Of a stretch of DNA of 64,000 nt, positions 8,524-16,093 are shown in pieces. The notes under the pieces are model-generated. The model worked only from the letters and a program-made list of their open reading frames with translations, did no database searches and was not told the DNA's origin. Within the stretch, counting starts at the first letter, position 1. Each line of letters starts with the position of its first letter. A program made the translations under genes and the position numbers. This stretch comes from Flagellimonas taeanensis (lineage in GTDB: Bacteria; Bacteroidota; Bacteroidia; Flavobacteriales; Flavobacteriaceae), in contig NZ_QXFO01000028.1 of the NCBI RefSeq assembly GCF_003584105.1, forward strand, positions 124,001 through 188,000, in the 5' to 3' direction.

Positions 8524-9513
8524 ATGAAAATTACCTTCAAAGATGTTGGTCAAGGAGACTCTATTTTATTAGAATGGAATCATGGCGGTATTGATAGAAT
8601 TGGTGTCATTGACTGTAGTAAAAAAGGGAAGACTAATCCTGTTTTAGATCACATTAGAACTAATAACTACAGGCAGATTGAATTTTTAATCTTATCTCAC
8701 CCACATGCTGATCACTATTCTGGAATGTATGAGTTGCTTAATTATTGTGTTAAGAATAGTATTGGAATTTGTAGCTTTTATCATACTTCTATAGGAATTG
8801 GTATAAACTATTGGAAATATTTTGAACTAGAGACTAAAGACACTGAATTATTTGGCAAATTAATGAGACTTGTTGTCCAGTTGAGCCAAAAGAAAATTAT
8901 GGAAATCAAATATCTAAATTTAGATACCCGTATAGACTTATTTCCAGACGCGTATCTGCACTGTATATCACCATCACATGCTGAATTATTGGAGTGCCAA
9001 AAAATTATGGAGTTTGATCCCGCAACACACAAAAAGGAGCAAAGTTCAGCAGCAAATTATCTTTCAACAATTTTCAAGTTAAAAATAGAAGATAGCTATG
9101 CATTATTGACTTCTGATGCAGAAATACTTGCATTTCATACTATTTCTCAAAAAAGAGGAGAACTTTTTGAAGATGATAAACTTATTTTGTCACAGATGTC
9201 TCATCATGGGTCTCATAAAAACTATGATAACAATTTTTGGGGCAATGTATTAAAAATTGAGTATTCTCCAGCTGTTGCTTCTGCAGGAAAAAATGATAAG
9301 TATAAACATCCTCATATAGAAACATTGCAAGCATTTGAAAAGCATAAATACAGTATTCACTGTACTTCTAATTTATATGGAATGACTAAGTATATTGAAT
9401 TAATGAGTGAAATAAGTAGTATAAGTAATAAGATGGATACCTTTAGCGAAGAAGCTGAAGAATATTATGTTTTTGGTGATAAAGAGTTTACTTGGGATGA
9501 ATTAATTAAGTAA
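8524..9513 (+). CDS. ComEC-like metallo-beta-lactamase-fold hydrolase
   Basis: A 329-residue MBL-fold protein opening with DVGQGDS, the signature of the ComEC/Rec2 C-terminal MBL family. The metal site is SHPHADH (H59, H61, D63, H64), with a later TSDAE aspartate and HHGSH (227-231). The transmembrane channel of ComEC is absent, so this is a free soluble domain. Related MBL proteins include nucleases and phosphodiesterases; the substrate here is unknown. It starts two bases after the receiver gene stop and ends the AT-rich operon. In the proposed system it is the only evident hydrolase and hence the likely effector. Confidence 0.82.
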   Translation: MKITFKDVGQGDSILLEWNHGGIDRIGVIDCSKKGKTNPVLDHIRTNNYRQIEFLILSHPHADHYSGMYELLNYCVKNSIGICSFYHTSIGIGINYWKYFELETKDTELFGKLMRLVVQLSQKKIMEIKYLNLDTRIDLFPDAYLHCISPSHAELLECQKIMEFDPATHKKEQSSAANYLSTIFKLKIEDSYALLTSDAEILAFHTISQKRGELFEDDKLILSQMSHHGSHKNYDNNFWGNVLKIEYSPAVASAGKNDKYKHPHIETLQAFEKHKYSIHCTSNLYGMTKYIELMSEISSISNKMDTFSEEAEEYYVFGDKEFTWDELIK

Positions 9514-9595
9514 TCAGCTTTATGAATTTTGGTCGAAACCGATATTTATGGCTGGGAAACAAATTAAATGTAGGCCTGCGCTGAAAGGAATTCAT

Positions 9596-9633
9596 AAACG
9601 CTACGCGTTTGTACTATAATTTACATTATGTAA
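9596..9633. repeat. Two adjacent short palindromes at the downstream edge of the AT-rich island
   Basis: AAACGC-TAC-GCGTTT (9596-9610) and TTACA-TTA-TGTAA (9621-9633) lie in the 158-base gap between the island and the convergent stress-protein gene. They could be a weak terminator or an insertion boundary. No matching copy was found at the upstream edge (3800-4030). Confidence 0.35.
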
Positions 9634-9671
9634 AATAGTAAATCAGAAAACCCACTATCCCTCATCATCCG

Positions 9672-10442
9672 CTACGCCAAAATCATCAACGGGATCTTGG
9701 CTTTGTGCAGCACTTCCCGCACCGCATTCCTTTGGAACGCAAAGGTTCGGCTCGGTCCCTTGGGCATGCACAGCAATTGCGTCTGCGTCCGGTTCACATA
9801 ACTGATCAGCGCATCCAAGGCCGTCGCACTTTGGGTAAACACATACGGAATGGTCCGTTGCCACGGATATGCCGGCTGTTCCGTTTCCCCGGTCTGCGGG
9901 TTAATGTCGAACAAACGCACGGCACTCTGGTTGTCCTTCTTCAGGTCCATGATGATATGTTTCACCTTTTCGTTCAGGTTTCGGCCAAATACCCCCAAAT
10001 GCAGCTCATCAAAAGAGCCCAACCGTTGGCCTTCGCCAAAAATAAAAATGTTGGTGGCATTCGTCTGGTCGATCACAAATTCGGTGATACTCTCCCCCAA
10101 GATGCCCATTCTGTTCCGCCGCTTGCCCATCACCAGCACATCGGGCTTTACCAGGGCCAGATAATCCCGGATGCGGTGCTTCACATTCCCGTATTCCAAT
10201 CTGTGGCCAATGGGTATGCGTTCCTCGTGCTTCTGGAGCTGTGCAATCAGTGTTTTGATCTCCGAAAGCGCATCCGCTGTGGTCTGCCCCGCGGATTTCA
10301 CATGGAAAACCTCCAAAGTGCCGCCCATCCGCTTCGTGAGTTGCACCGCATTGTACAGCACCAGCTCTGGGTTGTCCATCAGGTCCAATAAAACCGAAAC
10401 ACGATAACCTGGGGTGTTTTGCTGGGTTTCCATAGCGTTCAT
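9672..10442 (-). CDS. Universal stress protein, tandem Usp domains
   Basis: A 256-residue cytoplasmic protein made of two UspA-like halves. The first (residues ~14-130) ends with VLVMGKRRNRMGILGESITEFV, a near match to the G-x2-G-x9-G-S/T nucleotide-binding signature. The second half (~145-256) ends LLCMPKGPSRTFAFQRNAVREVL and has lost that glycine pattern, so ATP is probably bound in one half only. The architecture is common in Bacteroidota. The short MNAMET start could also be read from the second Met. It is convergent with the AT-rich island. Confidence 0.75.
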   Translation of the reverse strand: MNAMETQQNTPGYRVSVLLDLMDNPELVLYNAVQLTKRMGGTLEVFHVKSAGQTTADALSEIKTLIAQLQKHEERIPIGHRLEYGNVKHRIRDYLALVKPDVLVMGKRRNRMGILGESITEFVIDQTNATNIFIFGEGQRLGSFDELHLGVFGRNLNEKVKHIIMDLKKDNQSAVRLFDINPQTGETEQPAYPWQRTIPYVFTQSATALDALISYVNRTQTQLLCMPKGPSRTFAFQRNAVREVLHKAKIPLMILA

Positions 10443-10570
10443 TTTAGGGATTACATTCCTTAAGTTAACGTCAAATCCACTAGCAATCAGCTATTTAACA
10501 TTTCGTTGACAGAAAAATACTGACTTCTCAAAATCAGGGGGTCAAAATTGGGAAAGGCGCAGTTTTTCCC

Positions 10571-11941
10571 CTAGAAAAGATGCTTGAATTTTTTCACCCA
10601 ACGGATGGGAATCTTGTACGGGGCGTAGCGCAATGGCACATCCAGCCATGTGCCCCGCCTTACCACGGATTTGCTGTGAGAGAACAGGTCAAAGGAATGC
10701 TTGCCGTGGTACCCGCCTATGCCGGAGCTGCCGACACCGCCAAAGGGCAGGTTCTTGTTGCTGATGTGCACCACCGTATCGTTGATGGTCCCACCCCCGA
10801 ACGGATATTGCGCCATCAGCTGCTTTTGGAACTTCTTGCGCTTGGAAAACAGGTAGAACGCCAAAGGTTTTTCATATCGGGACAGGTTTTGGTGCAGCTC
10901 TTCTTCGGTTTCATAGGAAATGATGGGCAGAATGGGCCCAAAGATCTCCCCTTGCATCAAAGGGCTCCCCCAATCGGGTTCGTCCACCAAAGTGGGCTCC
11001 ACATACTGCTCTTCATCATCACAGGTACCTCCAAAAAGAATCTGCTGTCCTTGAAGCATCGCTTTAAGTCCCTGATAGTGTTTTGCCGTGGTAATGCGTG
11101 CAAAATCAGCGGATTGCTTGATATTCTGACCGTAAAACGCAGTGATTTGGGCCTTCAGGGCCTCCACCAAGGCTTCTTTTTGGGTCTTGTGGACCAATAT
11201 ATAATCGGGCGCGATGCAGGTCTGCCCCGCATTGATGAACTTGCCCCATGCTATCCGCTTTGCGGCAAGGGACACGTTGGCCGAACCGTCCACGATACAG
11301 GGATTTTTTCCGCCGAGCTCCAAGGTGACCGGGGTCAGGTGTTCCGCCGCGGCTTTGTAAACGATCTTGCCCACCTGAGTGCTGCCCGTGAAAAAAATGT
11401 ACTCCCATTTTTCGGCCAAGAGCTGGGTGGACACCTCCACTCCCCCTTCCACCACGGCCACATATTCCGGCGGGAACACTTTTTGGATGATGGATGCGAT
11501 GATCGCGGATGTATGTGGACTGAGTTCGGATGGTTTCAGCACAGCGGTGTTGCCAGCGGCCAAGGCTCCGATCAAAGGGGCAATGGTAAGCATGAAGGGA
11601 TAGTTCCATGGGGCCATGATCAATGCCTTTCCGTAGGGTTCGGGCTGGATCCATTCGCTGGAGGGAAAATTGGTCCACGAGGGGGCCACTGGGGTCGGTC
11701 GGCCCCACTCCTCCACGTTTTGGATGGCATGTTTCAGTTCGGCAAGGACCAACTGTGTTTCCGTAGCCAGGCTCTCGAACCTCGGTTTTTTGAAATCGGC
11801 ATAAATGGCATCGCAAATGGCATCTTCCTGTGCCAGGATTTCCTGTCGCAACCGTTTCAGGTATGCTTTTCGGAACTGGATGTCCTTGGTCTGCTGAGTG
11901 GCAAAAAAGGCGTTCTGGGACTGTACCAACTGCTGGATCAT
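10571..11941 (-). CDS. Aldehyde dehydrogenase family protein (class 3-like)
   Basis: A 456-residue NAD(P)-dependent aldehyde dehydrogenase. The catalytic Cys C242 sits in NAGQTCIAPDY, the general base E208 in VTLELGGKNP, and the conserved ILPIISYETEEE and NLPFGGVGSSGIGGYHG segments are present. The length and short N-terminus fit the fatty-aldehyde/class 3 group, and the basic C-terminus (IPIRWVKKFKHLF) suggests membrane association. The preferred aldehyde cannot be told from the sequence. A long antisense frame over this gene is a shadow. Confidence 0.93.
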   Translation of the reverse strand: MIQQLVQSQNAFFATQQTKDIQFRKAYLKRLRQEILAQEDAICDAIYADFKKPRFESLATETQLVLAELKHAIQNVEEWGRPTPVAPSWTNFPSSEWIQPEPYGKALIMAPWNYPFMLTIAPLIGALAAGNTAVLKPSELSPHTSAIIASIIQKVFPPEYVAVVEGGVEVSTQLLAEKWEYIFFTGSTQVGKIVYKAAAEHLTPVTLELGGKNPCIVDGSANVSLAAKRIAWGKFINAGQTCIAPDYILVHKTQKEALVEALKAQITAFYGQNIKQSADFARITTAKHYQGLKAMLQGQQILFGGTCDDEEQYVEPTLVDEPDWGSPLMQGEIFGPILPIISYETEEELHQNLSRYEKPLAFYLFSKRKKFQKQLMAQYPFGGGTINDTVVHISNKNLPFGGVGSSGIGGYHGKHSFDLFSHSKSVVRRGTWLDVPLRYAPYKIPIRWVKKFKHLF

Positions 11942-11984
11942 AGGCGGTTCTTAGATTCCCTTAAATATAAACGAAACCGCCACA

Positions 11985-12017
11985 AAAAGAAAAGCACCGA
12001 TTTAAAATCGGTGCTTT
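11985..12017 (-). terminator. Rho-independent terminator downstream of the lipoprotein gene at 12193-12984
   Basis: Near-perfect 12-13 bp inverted repeat (AAAGCACCGATTT at 11991-12003 and its complement at 12005-12017). On the minus strand it is followed by TTTCTTTTTG. Confidence 0.75.
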
Positions 12018-12056
12018 CGTATTATTTAGGTCCGTGGTGGGTTTCGATTGAAATCG

Positions 12057-12163
12057 GTCAGTTCGAGTGATTTTTCGAAAGAAAAATTGTATCGAGAACC
12101 AGGATCTCAAGTCCAAAACCGGTTCTCGATACAAAATTCCCTTGGAATTTCACTCGAACTGAC
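12057..12163. repeat. Long interrupted inverted repeat, likely a dispersed flavobacterial repeat
   Basis: Outer arms GTCAGTTCGAGTGA (12057-12070) and its exact complement (12150-12163); inner arms TTGTATCGAGAACC (12087-12100) and its complement (12121-12134). Between arms the match is broken, giving a cruciform-capable element about 107 bases long. It lies downstream of a lipoprotein gene and contains no ORF. Confidence 0.7.
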
Positions 12164-12192
12164 GGTTTTATCCCAAACGGATTATTGTTCAA

Positions 12193-12984
12193 CTATTGCA
12201 AAGTTATGACCTCAGTGGCCCCATTGGGATAGATCAGCGTGGCCTTGTCGTCACATTCGCCATTGCCAAAGTCCACGGTCACGGCCAGTCCGTTCTTGGA
12301 AACCACCATGCTGCCACTGGTCACATATTCGCAGGGTGAGGTCACCTGAAGGTCTTCCAAGGTTTCCACCGCATAAACATCTTCATCGATTTGTACGGTC
12401 CAGTTTCCGGAAAGCGTGAAGGTGACGCTGCTCAGGTCCTCACTGAATGCAATACCAAAGGTTTTTTCTCCGGTCTCACTGATGGTGCTGCCGTCTTCCA
12501 TTTCGATGGTCATGTCGCTGGTCACAGTGAACGAAACCGAATTTTGGTCGGTACTGGTGTTCACCACAAAGGTCCGGGTACCGTTGATCTTGATGGTCCC
12601 TACGTAAAAATCAGTAAAAGTCGCCGTGAAGGAGGCACTCCCCTCTCCCACTGCGTAGGTCACGGCTACAGTACCGTCCACATTTTCGGTCCCGTTGAGC
12701 ACACAGTTGTTAAAAGTGGCCACAAACCCGGTTTCGGTGTATTCGGCAGTGTAGCAGTCATTTTCCCTTGCCGTGAAGGATTTGGCGGTGTTGCCCACAT
12801 ACAGTTCTGCAAGGGCACTATCGGCGGCCCCCGCAATGTCGTCTGTCATTAAAATGGTCTGTAGTTCTGCAGAGGTCATTGTTTCGCCATCACCGGACAT
12901 ACTGTCCTCACTACAGGATTGAAAAGCAATAAGGACCATGCCCAAAAAGGCAATGGCTTGAATTTTTTGTGCAAGTCTGTTCAT
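12193..12984 (-). CDS. Lipoprotein of unknown function
   Basis: A 263-residue protein with a lipoprotein signal ending IAFQSC (C24), then a Ser/Asp-rich linker. The rest is predicted beta-rich: alternating Thr/Val strands such as GTVAVTYAVGEGSASFTATF and NSVSFTVTSDMTIEM, with a late paired cysteine (ATFNNCV, SPCEYV). It resembles the many Bacteroidota surface or periplasmic beta-sandwich lipoproteins, but I recognise no named family. It appears monocistronic with its own terminator. Confidence 0.7.
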   Translation of the reverse strand: MNRLAQKIQAIAFLGMVLIAFQSCSEDSMSGDGETMTSAELQTILMTDDIAGAADSALAELYVGNTAKSFTARENDCYTAEYTETGFVATFNNCVLNGTENVDGTVAVTYAVGEGSASFTATFTDFYVGTIKINGTRTFVVNTSTDQNSVSFTVTSDMTIEMEDGSTISETGEKTFGIAFSEDLSSVTFTLSGNWTVQIDEDVYAVETLEDLQVTSPCEYVTSGSMVVSKNGLAVTVDFGNGECDDKATLIYPNGATEVITLQ

Positions 12985-13093
12985 GGGTAACTTTAGTTAA
13001 GCGTTTACGGTAGTCTAAACGGCAAACGGCCCTGTTTTAGTGCATGTGACGAATAGAGATCGATGAAAGGTTAATTTTACGATAATGTTCTGA

Positions 13094-13122
13094 TTGTCAA
13101 AATAAAAAAGGGGTAACTTTCG
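13094..13122 (+). promoter_or_regulatory. Candidate promoter before a 47-residue ORF
   Basis: TTG at 13094-13096, a 17-base spacer, then TAACTTTCG at 13114-13122, a near match to TAnnTTTG. It lies 22 bases before the ATG at 13145. Confidence 0.4.
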
Positions 13123-13144
13123 TTTAGGAACAAATTTTATTTCC

Positions 13145-13288
13145 ATGCAATACCTGAACAAACAGATCGAGGCGATGGTCAAGCGGAAAAAATCCGATTC
13201 TTTGGTGAAAAAGCAGATTTCCTGTGGTATTTTCCAAGATTTGGAGACCGTTGACAAAGATTTGAAGAAGACAGAAAACAAGGATTAA
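13145..13288 (+). CDS. Small hypothetical protein, 47 residues
   Basis: The ORF begins MQYLNKQIEAMVKRKKSD and ends KKTENKD. It is highly charged and likely helical, with a single Cys. A plausible Bacteroidota promoter lies just upstream and there is no competing real gene on either strand, which favours it being real. No family is recognised. The opposite-strand frame over the same bases is low-complexity and was rejected. It ends 11 bases before the convergent mocA stop. Confidence 0.4.
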   Translation: MQYLNKQIEAMVKRKKSDSLVKKQISCGIFQDLETVDKDLKKTENKD

Positions 13289-13299
13289 GATTCCGTTTT

Positions 13300-13893
13300 T
13301 CAATGGTTTGATGCGTATAATCGATGGTAGGTTTCCATCGTGTCAACATCTATTTCCTTACCCTCAGGATCCATTCCCTTGGCCTGATCAGCATATTTTT
13401 TGATGACTTGTTTGGCCCCAAAGTCTTGGTCCAATCCGGAAAGTTCAACAATCAAAGAGGACTTGAAAATAGCAGGGACCCCCATTTTTTTTCCATAAGA
13501 TGTAGCTACAATGGCGTGTTCCCCATTGTTGAACCCACGTACCAGTTTCTGTAAGTAATCTGCATCCAAAAAAGGTTGGTCTCCTAGCATGATGAGCACG
13601 CCGTCCATGGTCTTGCAGAGATTTAGGATATGCCCCACTCCTACCGAAATGGAACTGCCCATTCCCTGTTCCCAATCTGGATTGACGATGGTTTCCACCT
13701 GACTCGGAATGCGCTGTTCGATCATATCGGATTTGGCCCCCAAGACCACCACTACGGTTTCTGATACCTGGGTCGCCTGTTGGATGGCATGTCCCAAAAG
13801 GGTGGTGTCCGCCCACGGCAAAAGCTGTTTCGTCTCCCCTCCCATACGTGTGGAGGTCCCTGCGGCCAAAATCAGAATGGGTATGGAAGCCAT
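13300..13893 (-). CDS. mocA: Molybdenum cofactor nucleotidyltransferase (MocA-like)
   Basis: A 197-residue NTP transferase that attaches a nucleotide (CMP in MocA) to molybdopterin. The start is the ATG at 13893, giving MASIPILILAAGTSTRMGG, the family P-loop-like LAAGxSxRMG at the very N-terminus; longer upstream frames are antisense readings into xdhC. The conserved MLGDQPFLDADYL metal-binding Asp segment follows. It is the last gene of the molybdenum operon, one base after the xdhC stop (TGATATG). Pairing with xdhC is typical of the xanthine-dehydrogenase family, which uses the cytosine dinucleotide form or a sulfurated cofactor. Confidence 0.85.
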   Translation of the reverse strand: MASIPILILAAGTSTRMGGETKQLLPWADTTLLGHAIQQATQVSETVVVVLGAKSDMIEQRIPSQVETIVNPDWEQGMGSSISVGVGHILNLCKTMDGVLIMLGDQPFLDADYLQKLVRGFNNGEHAIVATSYGKKMGVPAIFKSSLIVELSGLDQDFGAKQVIKKYADQAKGMDPEGKEIDVDTMETYHRLYASNH

Positions 13894-13894
13894 A

Positions 13895-14896
13895 TCAGCT
13901 GTGTATTTTTCCTTCCTTATGCTTGAGCGGCTGCGGTTTGATCTTGTTGATGGTGGACAAGATCTCGGCGAGAATGGAGATGGAAATCTCCTGCGGTGTT
14001 TCTGCGCCAATGTCGATTCCTGCGGGGCCATGGAGCCGTTCCAAAAAGGATTCGGAAATATCTGGGCAGCGTTCCAAGAGCTCACCGAAGAGTTTTTCCT
14101 TTCGTTTCGCAGGTCCCAACAATCCGATATAGGCTCCCCGTTCTTCTTTGAGCGCCATCACAAATTGCAGGTCCTTTACAAAACTGTGCGTCATGATCAC
14201 CACGGCCGTTTGGTCATCCAAATTATATGTGAACGATTCTGGTTCCATTTGGATGAGTTTGTGGATCCCAGGGAAATCCCTTTCGGTCTTTTCTTCCCTC
14301 GGATTGGCCACCACGGTCACTTCCCAGCCAGTCAGGGATGCATATTGGCACAACTGTACCGCATCATGCTCCGCGCCGATGATCAGCAGTCGGAAACAGG
14401 GGTCCATCTCTTGGTGGAAGCTCAAAAGTCCTTCCACTTGTCTTTTTTTGGGACTCGATATATCCCAAGTCGTATCGCCAAAATGGAAAACGGTGCGGTA
14501 ATTCGGGGCTTCGCTGTGCTCCTTTTGGAAATAGGAAGTGGTCTGAAAAGCAGCTCTGGCCTCGATACACTTCCAAAAATGTTCAAGGAAGTCTGTATTC
14601 GGGGCGAAGGGTTCCAAAAGAATGTACAGAATGCCCTCACAGCCCAATCGGTACCTACCATCATAGGTCATTACTTTGGGCATGTCCGACGAAAACACGG
14701 ATTGCGCTTGGTACAAGACCTCTTTTTCCACACACCCACCACTAACGGCCCCAACCATGTCGCCATTTTCAAAGATGAGCATACGCACACCCGGCCTGCG
14801 GTAGGATGAGCCATCCAAGGCCGCAACGGTTGCCAAAACGGCACGTTCCTGTCGTTTCTCGTATTGCTGGATGATGCTTTTTAACTCGTGTGTCAT
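13895..14896 (-). CDS. xdhC: XdhC/CoxI family cofactor maturation protein
   Basis: A 333-residue member of the XdhC family, which binds molybdenum cofactor and helps sulfurate and insert it into xanthine-dehydrogenase-type enzymes. The N-terminal domain has ATVAALDGSSYRRPGVRM and AVSGGCVEKEV, the hallmark of CoxI/XdhC. The C-terminal Rossmann-like domain contains LLIIGAEHDAVQLC and AYIGLLGPAKRKEKL. It abuts the moeA stop and precedes mocA. No xanthine-dehydrogenase subunits are present in this window, so its client enzyme is encoded elsewhere. Confidence 0.9.
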   Translation of the reverse strand: MTHELKSIIQQYEKRQERAVLATVAALDGSSYRRPGVRMLIFENGDMVGAVSGGCVEKEVLYQAQSVFSSDMPKVMTYDGRYRLGCEGILYILLEPFAPNTDFLEHFWKCIEARAAFQTTSYFQKEHSEAPNYRTVFHFGDTTWDISSPKKRQVEGLLSFHQEMDPCFRLLIIGAEHDAVQLCQYASLTGWEVTVVANPREEKTERDFPGIHKLIQMEPESFTYNLDDQTAVVIMTHSFVKDLQFVMALKEERGAYIGLLGPAKRKEKLFGELLERCPDISESFLERLHGPAGIDIGAETPQEISISILAEILSTINKIKPQPLKHKEGKIHS

Positions 14897-16093
14897 CTAT
14901 AGGATATTTCTAATGGGCACAAAGGGCACCAGACTGTTCTCGGCCAATGTTCCTTGGGGCTCTATCTGTATAAAACCATCCCATTGGGCGAGTCCCGTCA
15001 AATCCCCTGAACCTGTGGTGGAAATGGGGGATGCCATGGGCTTTCCCTCCCTCCATTCGACCTTCACACCCACAAAAAGGGTCAGATCGGTGGTGTTGGT
15101 ATAGGGCTCCCCTAAAAATACGGTAAATTTTGGTGTTTCCACACTCAATACCTTATGGAGCCAAGGCATGAAGTATACGTGGTACCCGACAAAGGTAGAG
15201 ACTGGATTTCCCGGGAATGAAAATATACAGGTTTTCTTTTCATTGTGCCGTCCAAACCAAAAAGGTTTTCCGGGACGCTGCAATACCTTGTGAAAGATTT
15301 TTTCCACGCCCAGTTCGTCAAAGGCGGATGGAAGAAAATCGTATTTTCCTTTGGAAACGCCGCCGCTCAGCAATAGCACGTCATATTTGGAAATCCAGTC
15401 ACTGAGTCCTTTTTTGATACGGGACCGGTCGTCCACAAGATGAAATACGTCCGCGTCGATCTTTTCATTTTCCAGTAATGCCTTTAGCGAATAGGCATTC
15501 GATTTTCTGATTTGGTAGGGCAATGGGGTCTCGCTTACTTCCACCAGTTCGTTTCCTGTGGAGACCACGGCGACTTTTGGATGTTTTTTTACAAGGACCG
15601 CAGCTTTGCCCACTGAGGCGAGAACACCTATCTCGGCTGCGGTTATTTTTAGGCCAGGCGTGAGCAATACATCCTCTTTGGACATATCACTTCCCTGGTA
15701 ATGGATATCCTGCCCTTTTTGGATGGCTCTGTCAATGCGAAAACTATGGTCCTGTTGGGAAGTGTGCTCATACATCACCACGGTATCGGTGTTCTTGGGC
15801 ACTATGGCACCCGTCATCACCTCGATGCAGGAGTTGAGATCTTTCAACACCAATTGTGGACTGCCGGCTTGTGCGGTTCCCTCGATGGGGAATGCGTGTT
15901 CAGTTGACCGATGGGCATCAAACCGAATGGCTATCCCATCCTTGGTGGCCCTGTCAAAAGGAGGAAAATCCCGATCCGCCACAATGGTCTCGGCCAATAT
16001 CCGTCCTTGTGATGCAGATAATGCAACTTCTTCATTTTCAACAAAAAGAGTGGTTTCAAGTACTTTTCGGTATGCCTCTTGGTATGAAATCAT
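14897..16093 (-). CDS. moeA: Molybdopterin molybdenumtransferase MoeA
   Basis: A 398-residue MoeA that inserts molybdate into adenylylated molybdopterin. The family segments DFPPFDRATKDGIAIR, MTGAIVPKNTDTVVMYE, VAVVSTGNELVEV and LLSGGVSKGKYDFLP are all present, and the length is normal. Its ATG overlaps the stop of the MoeB/rhodanese gene by four bases and its stop directly abuts xdhC, so these are translationally coupled parts of one operon. Confidence 0.95.
   Translation of the reverse strand: MISYQEAYRKVLETTLFVENEEVALSASQGRILAETIVADRDFPPFDRATKDGIAIRFDAHRSTEHAFPIEGTAQAGSPQLVLKDLNSCIEVMTGAIVPKNTDTVVMYEHTSQQDHSFRIDRAIQKGQDIHYQGSDMSKEDVLLTPGLKITAAEIGVLASVGKAAVLVKKHPKVAVVSTGNELVEVSETPLPYQIRKSNAYSLKALLENEKIDADVFHLVDDRSRIKKGLSDWISKYDVLLLSGGVSKGKYDFLPSAFDELGVEKIFHKVLQRPGKPFWFGRHNEKKTCIFSFPGNPVSTFVGYHVYFMPWLHKVLSVETPKFTVFLGEPYTNTTDLTLFVGVKVEWREGKPMASPISTTGSGDLTGLAQWDGFIQIEPQGTLAENSLVPFVPIRNIL

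Noticed and set aside
4035..9513. Reading the island as a BREX, DISARM or ordinary type II system
   Set aside because: No PglZ/BrxC, no DrmA/B helicase, and no restriction endonuclease motif are present; the gene set does not match these systems.
10580..12070. 496-codon open frame on the + strand
   Set aside because: It is antisense to the intact aldehyde dehydrogenase gene and reads as low-quality His/Gly/Leu-rich protein with no family features.
13015..13281. 88-codon minus-strand ORF
   Set aside because: Low-complexity Phe/Ser/Lys composition, opposite to the better supported 47-residue ORF and promoter.
13709..14809. 366-codon open frame on the + strand over xdhC/mocA
   Set aside because: It is an antisense shadow of two well-supported molybdenum genes.
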